Source of the DNA: Eubacterium ruminantium
GTDB lineage: Bacteria > Bacillota > Clostridia > Lachnospirales > Lachnospiraceae
Length of the DNA: 64,000 nucleotides
NCBI GenBank assembly: GCA_900108205.1
Contig: FNUU01000009.1
Location: 1 to 64,000, forward strand
Direction: 5' to 3'
A program made the translations under genes and the position numbers. Positions 35,333 through 46,171 of the stretch are shown piece after piece. Numbering within the stretch: the first letter of the stretch is position 1; the number at the start of each line of letters is the position of its first letter. The notes under the pieces were generated by a model. The model made no database searches. It was given only the letters and a program-made list of their open reading frames with translations, and was not told where the DNA came from.

Positions 35333-35782
35333 ATGAATAAGACGCTTAAGGTTTTACCTTTTATTCTTGCGGTAGTTATAGTAATGCTGGGAGTATCTAT
35401 ACCGGTACTTGCCATGAATGATGGAAAGAAAACAAAGCAGCAGACAGTGAATCAGGCAGCTGTAAGCAATGCTTCAGAGGAAACACAGACTGTGGATACA
35501 AAAACTGTTGCAGATGCTGAGACAACAGTAACAGCTGTAGCAGAAGAAAAGCAGGATGCTACTTCAGGTAAGGCTATGGCAGCTGCTATAGTTGTTGGTA
35601 TTGCGGCAGCGGCAGGTGCGATCGGTATGGGTATGGCTATTTCAAAGTCGGTGGAAGGAATTTCACGTCAGCCGGAAGCGGCAGGAAATATCAGAACATC
35701 TCTCATGCTCGGACTTGTATTCATAGAAACAGCAATCATTTATGCACTTATCGTAGCGATACTTATCATATTCGTAATGTAA
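35333..35782 (+). CDS. atpE: ATP synthase subunit c with long N-terminal extension
   Basis: A 149-residue c subunit; most are 70-90. Residues about 78-149 are the normal hairpin (AAIVVGIAAAAGAIGMGM, ISRQPEA loop, then GLVFIETAIIYALIVAILII with the ion-binding Glu). The first 77 residues are extra: a hydrophobic signal-like helix (1-28, ending VLAMNDG) and an Ala/Thr/Glu linker. In the sodium-type pattern Q-E-S/T-Y, the helix 1 Gln is replaced by Met here, which favours protons. An internal Met28 follows the extension, but no ribosome site supports it. GGAGG lies 12 bases before ATG. The extension may be a cleaved targeting signal, inferred only. Confidence 0.88.
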   Translation: MNKTLKVLPFILAVVIVMLGVSIPVLAMNDGKKTKQQTVNQAAVSNASEETQTVDTKTVADAETTVTAVAEEKQDATSGKAMAAAIVVGIAAAAGAIGMGMAISKSVEGISRQPEAAGNIRTSLMLGLVFIETAIIYALIVAILIIFVM

Positions 35783-35795
35783 AGGAGGCATAAGC

Positions 35796-36272
35796 ATGCC
35801 GCTTAATATTGATTTTCAACAGATTTTCTTACATCTCCTCAACTTTGCGATCCTTTTTACAGGTCTGTATATCATTTTATATAAGCCGGTTAAGGATTTT
35901 ATAGAGAAGCGACAGGAGCATTACAAAGAGATGGAAGAGAAGGCAAAGGCTGAGAAAGCTGATGCCGACAAGCTTCTTAAGGATTATGAAGCAAAGCTTT
36001 CCTCTGTGGATGAAGAGATAAATGAAAAGAAGAAAAAGGCTGATGCAGAGATTGAGACTGTACGAAGAGACCGTATGGAGAAGGTTGATGCCGAGGCCGA
36101 TAAGATTATAAAAGAGGCGAAGGAGAAGGCTAAGAGAGAGAGCGACAGGATCCTTCGTGATGCTGATAAAGAAGCTAAGCAGATTGTTGCGGAGGCAGCA
36201 GATAAGCTTGTTAAGGGTAGTCTGGATGAGGAATATGAGGCATTCCTTCTTGAAGCCGAAAGGGGTAGATGA
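35796..36272 (+). CDS. atpF: ATP synthase subunit b
   Basis: A 158-residue subunit b: an N-terminal membrane helix (about 8-28, [19 protein letters not shown]) and a long charged coiled coil (about 30-150) that forms the outer stalk. Length is near normal. AAGGAGG stands before ATG. Its stop overlaps the ATG of the next gene (ATGA), giving tight coupling to the delta-alpha fusion that must hold its C-terminus. Confidence 0.92.
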   Translation: MPLNIDFQQIFLHLLNFAILFTGLYIILYKPVKDFIEKRQEHYKEMEEKAKAEKADADKLLKDYEAKLSSVDEEINEKKKKADAEIETVRRDRMEKVDAEADKIIKEAKEKAKRESDRILRDADKEAKQIVAEAADKLVKGSLDEEYEAFLLEAERGR

Positions 36273-38020
36273 GAATGACAGAAGAAGTAAAGCGTTGCAA
36301 AGCACAGCTTTATGCGGCAAAGGCTCCCACTGACAAGCAGATGGAACGTTTCAGGGCATTTTTAAGTCAGAAGAACGGTGCTCAGGCTGAGATAGAATGG
36401 ATAGAAGACAGCAGCCTCGGAAATGGTTTTAAGCTTTGCTGTGAAAGTGAGATATATGACTGGACAACAGAAGGACGACTCAGACAGTTTAAGGAGATGC
36501 TTGAGGGCATAAACCTTGATAATGAGTCAGAGGATGTTATCAGTCTTGTACGTGAAAATGTAAAAAGCTGGAAACCGAAGGTCAGAGCGGATGAAACAGG
36601 AAGGGTTATTTCGGTTGGTGACGGAATAGCTATAGTATCGGGACTTGACAGAGCAACCTACGGAGAGATAGTAGCATTTGAATGCGGTGTCAAGGGAATG
36701 ATACAGGATCTGAAACCGGGAGAAACAGGTGTTATTCTTTTCGGAGATGACAATGATATCCAGGAGGACAGTCTGGTATACAGAACCGGTAAGACTGCCG
36801 GAATTCCGGTTGGAGATGCATTTGTGGGAAGAGTAATAAATGCTCTCGGTGAACCCCTTGATGGTAAGGGAGATATTCCTGCTGACGGCTACAGAGCGGT
36901 GGAGTCACCGGCTCCGGGAATAATAGACAGACAGCCTGTTGATAAACCTATGGAGACAGGACTTCTTACCATTGATTCCATGTTTCCTATTGGACGCGGA
37001 CAGAGAGAGCTTATCATAGGAGACAGGCAGACAGGAAAGACAGCCATAGCTGTTGATACAATACTTAATCAGAAAAATAAAAATGTAATATGTATATATG
37101 TTGCTATCGGCCAGAAGGCCAGCAGTGTTGCGCACCTTGTTCAGAATCTTACAAAGAAGGGCGCCATGGAGTACACAATAATAGTTAATGCTTCTGCAGG
37201 AGACACTGCTCCGGTTCAGTTCATTGCCCCTTATGCAGGAACGGCCCTTGGGGAGTATTTCATGAACAGCGGCAGGGATGTGCTTATAATATACGATGAT
37301 CTCTCTAAGCATGCTATTGCTTACAGGGCACTCAGTCTTCTTCTGGAGCGTTCTCCGGGACGAGAGGCATATCCGGGAGATGTTTTCTATCTTCATTCGA
37401 GACTTCTTGAGAGGTCGGCGCATCTTACTGATGAAAAGGGAGGAGGCTCCATGACGGCGCTTCCGATTGTTGAAACCCAGGCGGGAGATGTATCTGCCTA
37501 TATACCGACGAATATAATTTCTATTACCGACGGACAGATATTCCTGGAGAGTAATCTTTTCTTTGCAGGTCAGAGACCGGCGGTAAATGTAGGACTTTCT
37601 GTTTCCAGAGTTGGTGGCGCTGCCCAGACCAAGGCTATGAAAAAGGCTACGGGAAGCCTCAGACTGGATCTTGCGCAATATAGGGAAATGGAAGTGTTCA
37701 CCCAGTTCTCCAGTGATCTGGATGAGGTAACAAAGAATCAGCTGTATTATGGGCAGGGACTTATGAGACTTCTGAGACAGCCTCAGAACAGCCCTATGTC
37801 ACAGCATGAAATGGTTATCACTCTTATCTCTGCGCTTAACCATAATATGCAGGAAGTGCCGACAGATAAGGTAAATGAGATTAATCGTATAATGCTGGAA
37901 TATTTTGAAGATATGTATCCGGAAATCTGTTCATCAATAGATGCAACAGGCGCTGTTTCGGATGAACAGATAGAAACTATCAGGGAATCTGCAAAAGATT
38001 TTATTATGTCACAGGTGTAA
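36269..38020 (+). CDS. atpA: ATP synthase alpha subunit fused to a delta C-terminal domain
   Basis: A 583-residue alpha subunit, about 80 longer than normal. Residues 5-78 read as the C-terminal domain of subunit delta: [20 protein letters not shown], then [20 protein letters not shown] and LRQFKEML. Canonical alpha begins near residue 82 ([32 protein letters not shown]). Walker A is [23 protein letters not shown] carries the arginine finger region. No separate atpH lies between atpF and atpG, and the N-terminal six-helix domain of delta is absent from the window. AAAGGGGT precedes ATG. The fusion would tie the outer stalk b directly to alpha. It is possibly a lineage trait of Lachnospiraceae. 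Confidence 0.92.
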   Translation: MRMTEEVKRCKAQLYAAKAPTDKQMERFRAFLSQKNGAQAEIEWIEDSSLGNGFKLCCESEIYDWTTEGRLRQFKEMLEGINLDNESEDVISLVRENVKSWKPKVRADETGRVISVGDGIAIVSGLDRATYGEIVAFECGVKGMIQDLKPGETGVILFGDDNDIQEDSLVYRTGKTAGIPVGDAFVGRVINALGEPLDGKGDIPADGYRAVESPAPGIIDRQPVDKPMETGLLTIDSMFPIGRGQRELIIGDRQTGKTAIAVDTILNQKNKNVICIYVAIGQKASSVAHLVQNLTKKGAMEYTIIVNASAGDTAPVQFIAPYAGTALGEYFMNSGRDVLIIYDDLSKHAIAYRALSLLLERSPGREAYPGDVFYLHSRLLERSAHLTDEKGGGSMTALPIVETQAGDVSAYIPTNIISITDGQIFLESNLFFAGQRPAVNVGLSVSRVGGAAQTKAMKKATGSLRLDLAQYREMEVFTQFSSDLDEVTKNQLYYGQGLMRLLRQPQNSPMSQHEMVITLISALNHNMQEVPTDKVNEINRIMLEYFEDMYPEICSSIDATGAVSDEQIETIRESAKDFIMSQV

Positions 38021-38044
38021 GAAGAATACTCAGAGGATTAAGCT

Positions 38045-40362
<2,318 letters not shown>

Positions 40363-40365
40363 CCT

Positions 40366-40782
40366 ATGGCATCATTTTATGCTGAAATACGCGAGGCGGA
40401 CAGTCCGTATTTTGAAGGGGAACTGATATCACTCAGATTTCCGACAATAGATGGAGATTACGGAATATTGGCCGGCCACAGAAAAATGATCGCACCTATT
40501 GTTCCGGGGGTGCTCCATATTGAGACTGCATCAGGAGAGAAAAAGATAGCTTCGGTGGGTACCGGTTTTATCAAGGTTGATAAGAATAGTGTACTGGTAC
40601 TTGTGGACTCTTTGGAAAGGCCTGAGGAGATAGATCTTAACAGAGCAAAACTGACAGAGGAAAAGGCGCTTGCCGGAATGCTTTTGAAACAGAATATAAG
40701 AGAGTATAAGCTTGCGGAGATAAGTATGGCAAGAGCAATGTCTCGATATAAAACTCGTAAAGAGTTTGATTCGAAAGGATAA
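40366..40782 (+). CDS. atpC: ATP synthase epsilon subunit
   Basis: A 138-residue epsilon subunit: an N-terminal beta-sandwich (LISLRFPTIDGDYGILAGHR) and a C-terminal helical hairpin (about 90-135). It regulates F1 and links gamma to the c-ring. It is the last gene of the operon; 46 bases follow before a PAS-GGDEF gene. Confidence 0.93.
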   Translation: MASFYAEIREADSPYFEGELISLRFPTIDGDYGILAGHRKMIAPIVPGVLHIETASGEKKIASVGTGFIKVDKNSVLVLVDSLERPEEIDLNRAKLTEEKALAGMLLKQNIREYKLAEISMARAMSRYKTRKEFDSKG

Positions 40783-40828
40783 ATGGTGTATACTATTGTA
40801 GTGAATAATTTTTAGGGAGTGATTATTT

Positions 40829-41779
40829 ATGGACAATAATTCAAATTCTGAAAATTATATAAAAGAGCTGGCTGATCTCCGGGCAGAAAACGAAAGGCTT
40901 AAAAAGGAGAATCAGATATATGATGCTATTCTGAATCATACTCATGCCAAGATATTCTGGAAGGACAGAGACAGAAGATTTGTAGGAGCGAATAAGGCTT
41001 TTCTTGAATATTATGGCTTTAAATCTGTTGATGAGATAGTTGGCAGAAATGACGAAGATATGGGATGGCATAACGAACCGTTACAGTATATGAACGATGA
41101 GATGATCGTTCTTGAAGAGGGTAAGGCGGTTATCAGGTCTGAGGGTAAGTGCATCTGCAAGGGACAGGAGAGAGAGATTGTTGCCAGTAAGATGCCGATT
41201 TTCTATGAAGGACAGGTTGTGGGACTCGTTGGAGATTTCAATGATGTAACAGATACCAATGCATCCTTTAAGGAAGTTATCTCGGAAGTGAATAAGGTCA
41301 GAGACCAGCTGAAGAAATACGAATTCTATGATCAGCTTACAGGAGTTCTGAACCGAAGCGGTGCTTATGAAGTGGCTCAGGATTATGAAGAGAGATACTT
41401 TGAAGATCAGAAGGATTTTACGGCAATTTATTTTGATATAGATAATTTCAGACAGTATAACGATAGCTATGGCTATCAGTTTGGCGACGATCTTCTCATA
41501 AATATCGCAAGAAAGATAGAAGATGGTCTGGAGGATGACTGTGTTCTTTCAAGATTCGGAGGAGATGTATTTATCGTTATAACAAGGCTCAGCCGGGAAG
41601 ATGATATAGCTATGCTTCTGAAGAGGATAGGCAGAAGTGTGGGAAGTATCAGAAAAGTTGATGGATATGATATATCGATCAGTATTAAGAGCGGTTTTGC
41701 AAAATATTCCGAATATATGGATATAGACAGAATGTTCCTTGAGGCTGAAAGAATGCTTTATGAGGAAAAAAATAAATAA
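40829..41779 (+). CDS. PAS-GGDEF protein with degenerate active site
   Basis: A 316-residue protein: a short coiled coil (about 8-32), a PAS domain (about 33-150; ILNHTHAKIFWKDRDRRFVG) and a GGDEF domain (about 168-316; LTGVLNRSGAYEVAQDY, YFDIDNFRQYNDSYGYQFGD). The signature loop is RFGGDVF: the second acidic residue needed for metal binding is Val, so catalysis is doubtful. It may act as a c-di-GMP or GTP sensor. AGGGAGTGATT precedes ATG. It lies behind atpC on the same strand but has no obvious link to the ATP synthase. Confidence 0.85.
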   Translation: MDNNSNSENYIKELADLRAENERLKKENQIYDAILNHTHAKIFWKDRDRRFVGANKAFLEYYGFKSVDEIVGRNDEDMGWHNEPLQYMNDEMIVLEEGKAVIRSEGKCICKGQEREIVASKMPIFYEGQVVGLVGDFNDVTDTNASFKEVISEVNKVRDQLKKYEFYDQLTGVLNRSGAYEVAQDYEERYFEDQKDFTAIYFDIDNFRQYNDSYGYQFGDDLLINIARKIEDGLEDDCVLSRFGGDVFIVITRLSREDDIAMLLKRIGRSVGSIRKVDGYDISISIKSGFAKYSEYMDIDRMFLEAERMLYEEKNK

Positions 41780-41899
41780 TATATAACTGTTGTTTCAGGT
41801 GTGTTTACCGGGAAAATGTCGGGCAGTTGGCAATATGCACAAGAAGAGTGCGGCGGTCTTGATAAATCTCACGAAAATTATTTTTTGGACATTTTCTTC

Positions 41900-41928
41900 T
41901 TACAAAAAAAGAATAAAAGTGCTATCAT
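41900..41928 (+). promoter_or_regulatory. Promoter of the CarD gene
   Basis: TTACAA (41900-41905), 17-base spacer, TATCAT (41923-41928). It would start near 41935 and give a leader of about 64 bases. In that leader CCCATT (41952-41957) can pair with AATGGG (41986-41991), next to the start codon. Confidence 0.5.
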
Positions 41929-41998
41929 TTTTAGTGTAGGCATTTGCGGTTCCCATTGTAATTTATTGTTTGTTTTTTGTAAGATAATGGGTGATAAC

Positions 41999-42514
41999 AT
42001 GTTTGAAGTAGGAGACTACATTGTTTACGGAAGTAATGGTGTTTGTGAGGTTAAGAGTGTAGGACCTATTGATTGCCCGGGCGCATCTACTGATAAGCTG
42101 TATTACACGCTTCGTCCGTTATATATCAGAGACAGCAGTGTTTTTACTCCGGTGGATAATGATAAGGTTATCATGCGGGGAGTGATGACAAAGGCTGAAG
42201 CAGAGGCATTTGTTGATGGTATCGGTGATATTGATGCTCTGACTATCCAGGATGAAAGGAAGAGAGAGCTGGAATATAAGAAAACTGTCAATACTTGTGA
42301 CCCTGTTGAGCTTATCAGGATGATCAAAACCATAAGTGACAGAATGAGCCAGAGGCAGTCGGAAGGCAAAAAAATGACAGCCGCCGATATGAAGTATATC
42401 CACATTGCAGAGGAAAGCCTATGCGGGGAACTTGCAATTTCACTCAATATGGATAAGGATGAGGTTAGAAGCTATATAGCAACAAAGGTTGATGAGGCAG
42501 TACACATAGCCTGA
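41999..42514 (+). CDS. CarD family transcriptional regulator
   Basis: A 171-residue CarD/CdnL-type protein. The N-terminal RNA-polymerase-interacting domain is about 1-65 (FEVGDYIVYGSNGVCEVKSV), and a helical C-terminal domain (about 85-165) binds promoter DNA in this family, stabilising open complexes. The natural start is MFEVGDY; an earlier frame extends to 41801 but runs through the promoter and is rejected. The ribosome site is weak (GGGTGAT) and may be masked by the leader hairpin. A strong terminator follows, so it is monocistronic. Confidence 0.88.
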   Translation: MFEVGDYIVYGSNGVCEVKSVGPIDCPGASTDKLYYTLRPLYIRDSSVFTPVDNDKVIMRGVMTKAEAEAFVDGIGDIDALTIQDERKRELEYKKTVNTCDPVELIRMIKTISDRMSQRQSEGKKMTAADMKYIHIAEESLCGELAISLNMDKDEVRSYIATKVDEAVHIA

Positions 42515-42534
42515 ATCGTGTGGCTTATAATTAT

Positions 42535-42577
42535 GAAGAGGTGCAGACTCGGAAGGGTCTGCACTTCTTCATTTTTT
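42535..42577 (+). terminator. Strong rho-independent terminator after carD gene
   Basis: GAAGAGGTGCAGAC (42535-42548) pairs with GTCTGCACTTCTTC (42557-42570), one G-T pair, 8-base loop, followed by ATTTTTT. Confidence 0.93.
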
Positions 42578-42597
42578 AAGGAAAAAGTGCATTTTCT

Positions 42598-42699
42598 ATG
42601 TATAAAAAACTCGGCTATGTGTGCCTTGGCGTTAAAGCGATACTCTTTACTCCGGATAAAGAACATATTGAATATGCACATGTACGCAGGTATAATTAA
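42598..42699 (+). pseudogene. C-terminal remnant of a GNAT acetyltransferase
   Basis: A 33-codon frame starts MYKKLGYVCLGVKAILFTPD and ends in a normal stop. LYKKLGYVCLG-like text is the standard ending of a GNAT domain, but no acetyl-CoA loop precedes it. It is a leftover between the CarD gene and rlmD. Confidence 0.45.
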
Positions 42700-42733
42700 T
42701 GAAATAGAGTATACAGAAGTGTAAATGAATTGT

Positions 42734-42798
42734 CTGCCGGATGGTGTGAATCTGCTGATGGTGTGAATCTGCCGATGGCGTGAATCTGCCGGATGGTT
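42734..42798. repeat. Tandem repeat of 17-18 bases, about four copies
   Basis: CTGCCGGATGGTGTGAAT is repeated with small changes four times in a noncoding stretch before rlmD. It lies in a 388-base gap that otherwise holds the carD terminator and a GNAT remnant. Confidence 0.6.
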
Positions 42799-42902
42799 GC
42801 CTGTCGGTTTATTATGGAACAACCGTTATGGTTTATCGATTATAGTTACTAAAAACGGCAGACCGGATTATATGAGAGGTTTTATGATGCAGGGAGCATC
42901 AT

Positions 42903-44597
42903 ATGGTGATATTTATGGTCAATAAAAATGAAATCTATGAAATAACAATTGAAGATATCGGTACCGAGGGACAGGGAATAGGTCATGTTGACGGTGAAGC
43001 GGTTTTTGTTAAGGATACGCTTCCGGGAGATAAAGCAGTTATAAAGATAATCAAAGCCAAGAAAAATATGGCTTATGGAAGGCTTATGGAGCTAGTGGAG
43101 GCATCACCTGCCCGCACTGAGCCGAAATGCTGTATTTCCAGAAGCTGCGGCGGATGCACTCTTCAACATATGGATTATAATGAACAGCTGGCTTTCAAAT
43201 GGAATAAGGTGAAGAACCTTCTGCAGAGAATAGGCGGAATCGAAGAACCGGAAAAGCTTATGGAATATGTGATCGACCGCGGTGACGATTCCGGTATTTC
43301 CGGGAAAACAGATGATTCGGTGAATCCGGAGAAAACAGATGATTCAGTAAATCCGGAGAAAACAGATGATTTGGTGAATCCTGAGCATAAGAAGCTGGCG
43401 TACGGTCTGAAAACACCATTTCATTACAGGAATAAGATGCAGTTCCCGGTGGGAAGAGATAAGGAAGGCAAGGCTGTCCTCGGATTTTATGCAGGACGTA
43501 CTCATTCTATAATCCCCCTTACCGATTGCGTGATAGGACACCCGGTTAACAAGGGAATCATAAAAGCAGTAATGGGTTATATGGATAAATATAAGATCAG
43601 TGTTTATGATGAGGAGAAGCATACCGGGCTGGTAAGACATGTACTGACAAGGGTTGGATTTCATACCGGTGAGCTAATGGTGTGTCTGGTTGTCAATGGT
43701 GATGAAATACCACATGCAGAGGAATTATACAGAAATATTGAACAGGCTGTTGACGATTTTAACAATACTCATGTTGTTGAGGCCGGTGAAGGTAACCTGA
43801 ACATCAATGACAATACCATTTTGACTGAGTGTGGAACGAACAGCAATCTGAATGTGACCGACGATAAAGCAGGACGGATTACGTTCAAGTCCTTTATGAT
43901 CAATATCAACAAGGACAAAACCAACCGTATTCTCGGATTTTCTTCAAAGGTGCTTCGAGGAGAGGGTTTTATAACCGACTATATCGGAGATATCAGGTTC
44001 AGTATATCACCTGAATCCTTCTTTCAGGTTAATCCTGCGATGACGGAGAAGCTTTATAACAAGGCGCTGGAATACGCAAGGCTTACCGGGGGTGAGAAGG
44101 TCTGGGATATGTATTGCGGAATAGGCAGTATTTCACTCTTCCTGGCCCAGAAGGCGAAGAAGGTTTTCGGAGTTGAGATCGTACCTCAGGCCATAGAGGA
44201 TGCCGAGAAAAACGCGGCACTTAACGGACTGACTAACGCAGAGTTTTTCACAGGTAAGGCGGAAGAGGTTGTCCCGGAGCTTTATGAAAAGGATCATGAC
44301 AGATACAGCGCGGATGTAGTTGTCGTTGATCCTCCGAGAAAGGGCTGCGACGAAAAGCTTCTGGATACCATATGCTCGATGGCTCCGAAGAGACTCGTTT
44401 ATGTATCCTGCGATCCGGCAACTCTTGCCCGTGATATCAAATATCTTTCCGAGAAAGGCTTCAAGCTGGAAAAGGCAGCGGTTTATGATCAGTTTTCTCA
44501 TGGGGTTCATGTCGAAACCGTCGCGTTGATCGAGAGGGTCAGAAATGCGAAGGATTTTATTCAGATTGGTGAAAAGTTATGTATAATGAATATTTAG
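42903..44597 (+). CDS. rlmD: RlmD-type 23S rRNA (uracil-5-)-methyltransferase
   Basis: A 564-residue RumA/RlmD-like enzyme that methylates a uracil of 23S rRNA using SAM. A TRAM domain begins it (IEDIGTEGQGIGHVDGEAVF), then the 4Fe-4S site CCISRSCGGCTLQHM. The SAM motif is VWDMYCGIGSISLFLA and the catalytic Cys lies in YVSCDPATLARD. Two insertions are unusual: a KTDDSVNPE triple repeat (about residues 134-160), and an asparagine-rich stretch (about 285-325). ATG 42903 follows AGGGAG. Its end overlaps the transglutaminase-GNAT gene by 19 bases. The product could also be RlmCD-like; the exact uridine is uncertain. Confidence 0.9.
   Translation: MVIFMVNKNEIYEITIEDIGTEGQGIGHVDGEAVFVKDTLPGDKAVIKIIKAKKNMAYGRLMELVEASPARTEPKCCISRSCGGCTLQHMDYNEQLAFKWNKVKNLLQRIGGIEEPEKLMEYVIDRGDDSGISGKTDDSVNPEKTDDSVNPEKTDDLVNPEHKKLAYGLKTPFHYRNKMQFPVGRDKEGKAVLGFYAGRTHSIIPLTDCVIGHPVNKGIIKAVMGYMDKYKISVYDEEKHTGLVRHVLTRVGFHTGELMVCLVVNGDEIPHAEELYRNIEQAVDDFNNTHVVEAGEGNLNINDNTILTECGTNSNLNVTDDKAGRITFKSFMININKDKTNRILGFSSKVLRGEGFITDYIGDIRFSISPESFFQVNPAMTEKLYNKALEYARLTGGEKVWDMYCGIGSISLFLAQKAKKVFGVEIVPQAIEDAEKNAALNGLTNAEFFTGKAEEVVPELYEKDHDRYSADVVVVDPPRKGCDEKLLDTICSMAPKRLVYVSCDPATLARDIKYLSEKGFKLEKAAVYDQFSHGVHVETVALIERVRNAKDFIQIGEKLCIMNI
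43301..43381 (+). repeat. Three tandem 27-bp repeats inside rlmD
   Basis: Three nearly identical 27-base units (GAAAACAGATGATTCGGTGA and relatives) are in frame and encode KTDDSVNPE three times. Copies could be gained or lost without a frameshift. Confidence 0.85.
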
Positions 44598-45622
44598 AAA
44601 AAACAGAATATGTGGATTATGATGATCAGAGTGTAAAAAGTGTGGCGGAAAGATTGAAATCAGAGTCGGCGGATGAAATAACACTTGTCAGGAATACATA
44701 CTATTTTGTTAGAGATGAGATTAAGCATTCTTGGGATGCGCAAGACAAGCGTGTTACAATTTCTGCGAGTGATACGCTTAGGAAAGGTGTTGGAATCTGC
44801 TGGGCCAAGGCAAATCTTCTGGCAGCACTGCTTCGTGCAAATGGTATCCCGGCTGGATTTTCCTATCAGCGATTAACACTTGGGGATACACCGGATACAG
44901 GTTTCTGCATTCATGCTATGAATACAGTTTTTATTACATGCCTTAACAAATGGATAAGGCTTGATGCAAGAGGAAATAAGGAAGGTGTAGACGCTGAGTT
45001 TTCAACAGATGAAGAGAAGCTTGCTTTTGAGATCAGATGCGAAGGGGAGATAGATTATCATGATAATCATTCATATCCGGATTATGGACTTATGAAGGTA
45101 TTAAGAGAAAGTACTGATGCAATAGATATGTATCTTCACCATTTGCCTGATCATCTTTCTTATGGTGTTGATTACAAGATTGCAACATCCGATGACATGG
45201 AGCAAATGATGAGCAGTCGTCTTGAAATGCTTAAGGTGGTGAATGATCTTGATTATAACTATGAATACAGTAATGAGATTATTGAAAGCAGCATAGAATA
45301 CTTTAATAAAGGAAATCATACCACAGTCCTTGCCATGGATGGAAAACGTGTTATCGGTTGTGCGTCAATGTGCTATATATACATCATGCCGACATTTTCG
45401 CATCATACGGGAAAACGTGCTCATCTTATGAATGTGTATACCATGAAAGAATGGCAGAGGCATGGTATCGCAATGAAAATGGTATCGATGCTGATAGACG
45501 AAGCCTGGAAACGTGGAGTCACGGAAATCAGTCTTGATGCTACTGAGGAAGGACGTCATTTGTATAAAAAACTTGGATTCGTTGATTCAACAGAGGGCAT
45601 GGTTCTTAATAAAGGCAATTAA
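44579..45622 (+). CDS. Transglutaminase-like domain fused to a GNAT acetyltransferase
   Basis: A 347-residue two-domain protein. Residues 25-190 are a transglutaminase-like cysteine hydrolase with the triad in order: Cys74 (GVGICWAKANLLAALLR), His112 (FCIHAMNTV) and Asp129 (IRLDARGN). Residues about 200-347 are a GNAT fold (MKEWQRHGIAMKMVSML, HLYKKLGFVDSTEGM). The N-terminal domain would cleave or transfer amide bonds and the C-terminal would acetylate; a common substrate is possible but unproven. ATG 44579 lies inside the end of rlmD (19-base overlap), with GGTGA upstream. I am sure of both domains, not of the role. Confidence 0.85.
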   Translation: MYNEYLEKTEYVDYDDQSVKSVAERLKSESADEITLVRNTYYFVRDEIKHSWDAQDKRVTISASDTLRKGVGICWAKANLLAALLRANGIPAGFSYQRLTLGDTPDTGFCIHAMNTVFITCLNKWIRLDARGNKEGVDAEFSTDEEKLAFEIRCEGEIDYHDNHSYPDYGLMKVLRESTDAIDMYLHHLPDHLSYGVDYKIATSDDMEQMMSSRLEMLKVVNDLDYNYEYSNEIIESSIEYFNKGNHTTVLAMDGKRVIGCASMCYIYIMPTFSHHTGKRAHLMNVYTMKEWQRHGIAMKMVSMLIDEAWKRGVTEISLDATEEGRHLYKKLGFVDSTEGMVLNKGN

Positions 45623-45695
45623 AGAGGCATAGATATGGTACGGGATAATTAACTGAAGGAGTTGTGCGGTGAATCAACTAAAACGCGTACTTGGT

Positions 45696-46171
45696 ACTTA
45701 TATGTGCCACCCCCGCTACGCGGTGTTGATTCTGCTTCGCAGAATTTCGTGCTTCGCACGAGCATCCTCACTTTGTGCCATATCACTGCGTGATATGCAA
45801 GACTTGCGCTGCAAGTCTTGGTTCTGCTTTGCAGAACGCATCTGTCCTGCAGACAGACTCACGGTTCTTCGAACCGTTACTTATACGTTCGGACTCACGG
45901 GGCCCTCCCTCACTGCGTTCTGGCAATCCCGTTACTTATATGTGCCACCCCCGCTGCGCGGTGTTGATTCTGCTTCGCAGAATTTCGTGCTTCGCACGAG
46001 CATCCTCACTTTGTGCCATATCACTGCGTGATATGCAAGACTTGCGCTGCAAGTCTTGGTTCTGCTTTGCAGAACGCATCTGTCCTGCGGACAGACTCAC
46101 GGTTCTTCGAACCGTTACTTATACGTTCGGACTCACGGGGCCCTCCCTCACTGCGTTCGGGCAATCCCGTT
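45696..46171. repeat. Two tandem 238-bp units packed with small perfect palindromes
   Basis: The 238-base unit starting ACTTATATGTGCCACCCCC occurs twice in a row (45696-45933, 45934-46171) with only a few differences. Each unit holds a chain of short stems with mostly 3-base loops: ATTCTGC-TTC-GCAGAAT, CGTGC-TTC-GCACG, ATATCAC-TGC-GTGATAT, GACTTGC-GCT-GCAAGTC, TTCTGC-TTT-GCAGAA, CTGTC-CTGCA-GACAG and ACGGTTC-TTC-GAACCGT. Open frames crossing the units (about 120 and 142 residues) are by-products. A partial third copy is at 53401-53525. It fills the 666-base gap before a giant gene. Confidence 0.88.

Noticed and set aside
35333..35782. Sodium-coupled c-ring
   Set aside because: The helix 1 Gln of the sodium motif is Met here and the residues after the Glu are Thr-Ala, so the sodium pattern is not met; proton coupling is more likely.
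41801..41998. N-terminal extension of the CarD gene
   Set aside because: The extension crosses a good promoter (41900-41928) and reads as non-protein text; CarD proteins start at MFEVGDY.
43301..43381. Frameshift or assembly error in rlmD
   Set aside because: The three repeats are exact multiples of 27 bases and keep the frame; both flanks align with normal enzyme domains.
45696..46171. CRISPR array
   Set aside because: The repeats are direct 238-bp duplications with internal palindromes, not short repeats with unique spacers, and no cas gene is present.
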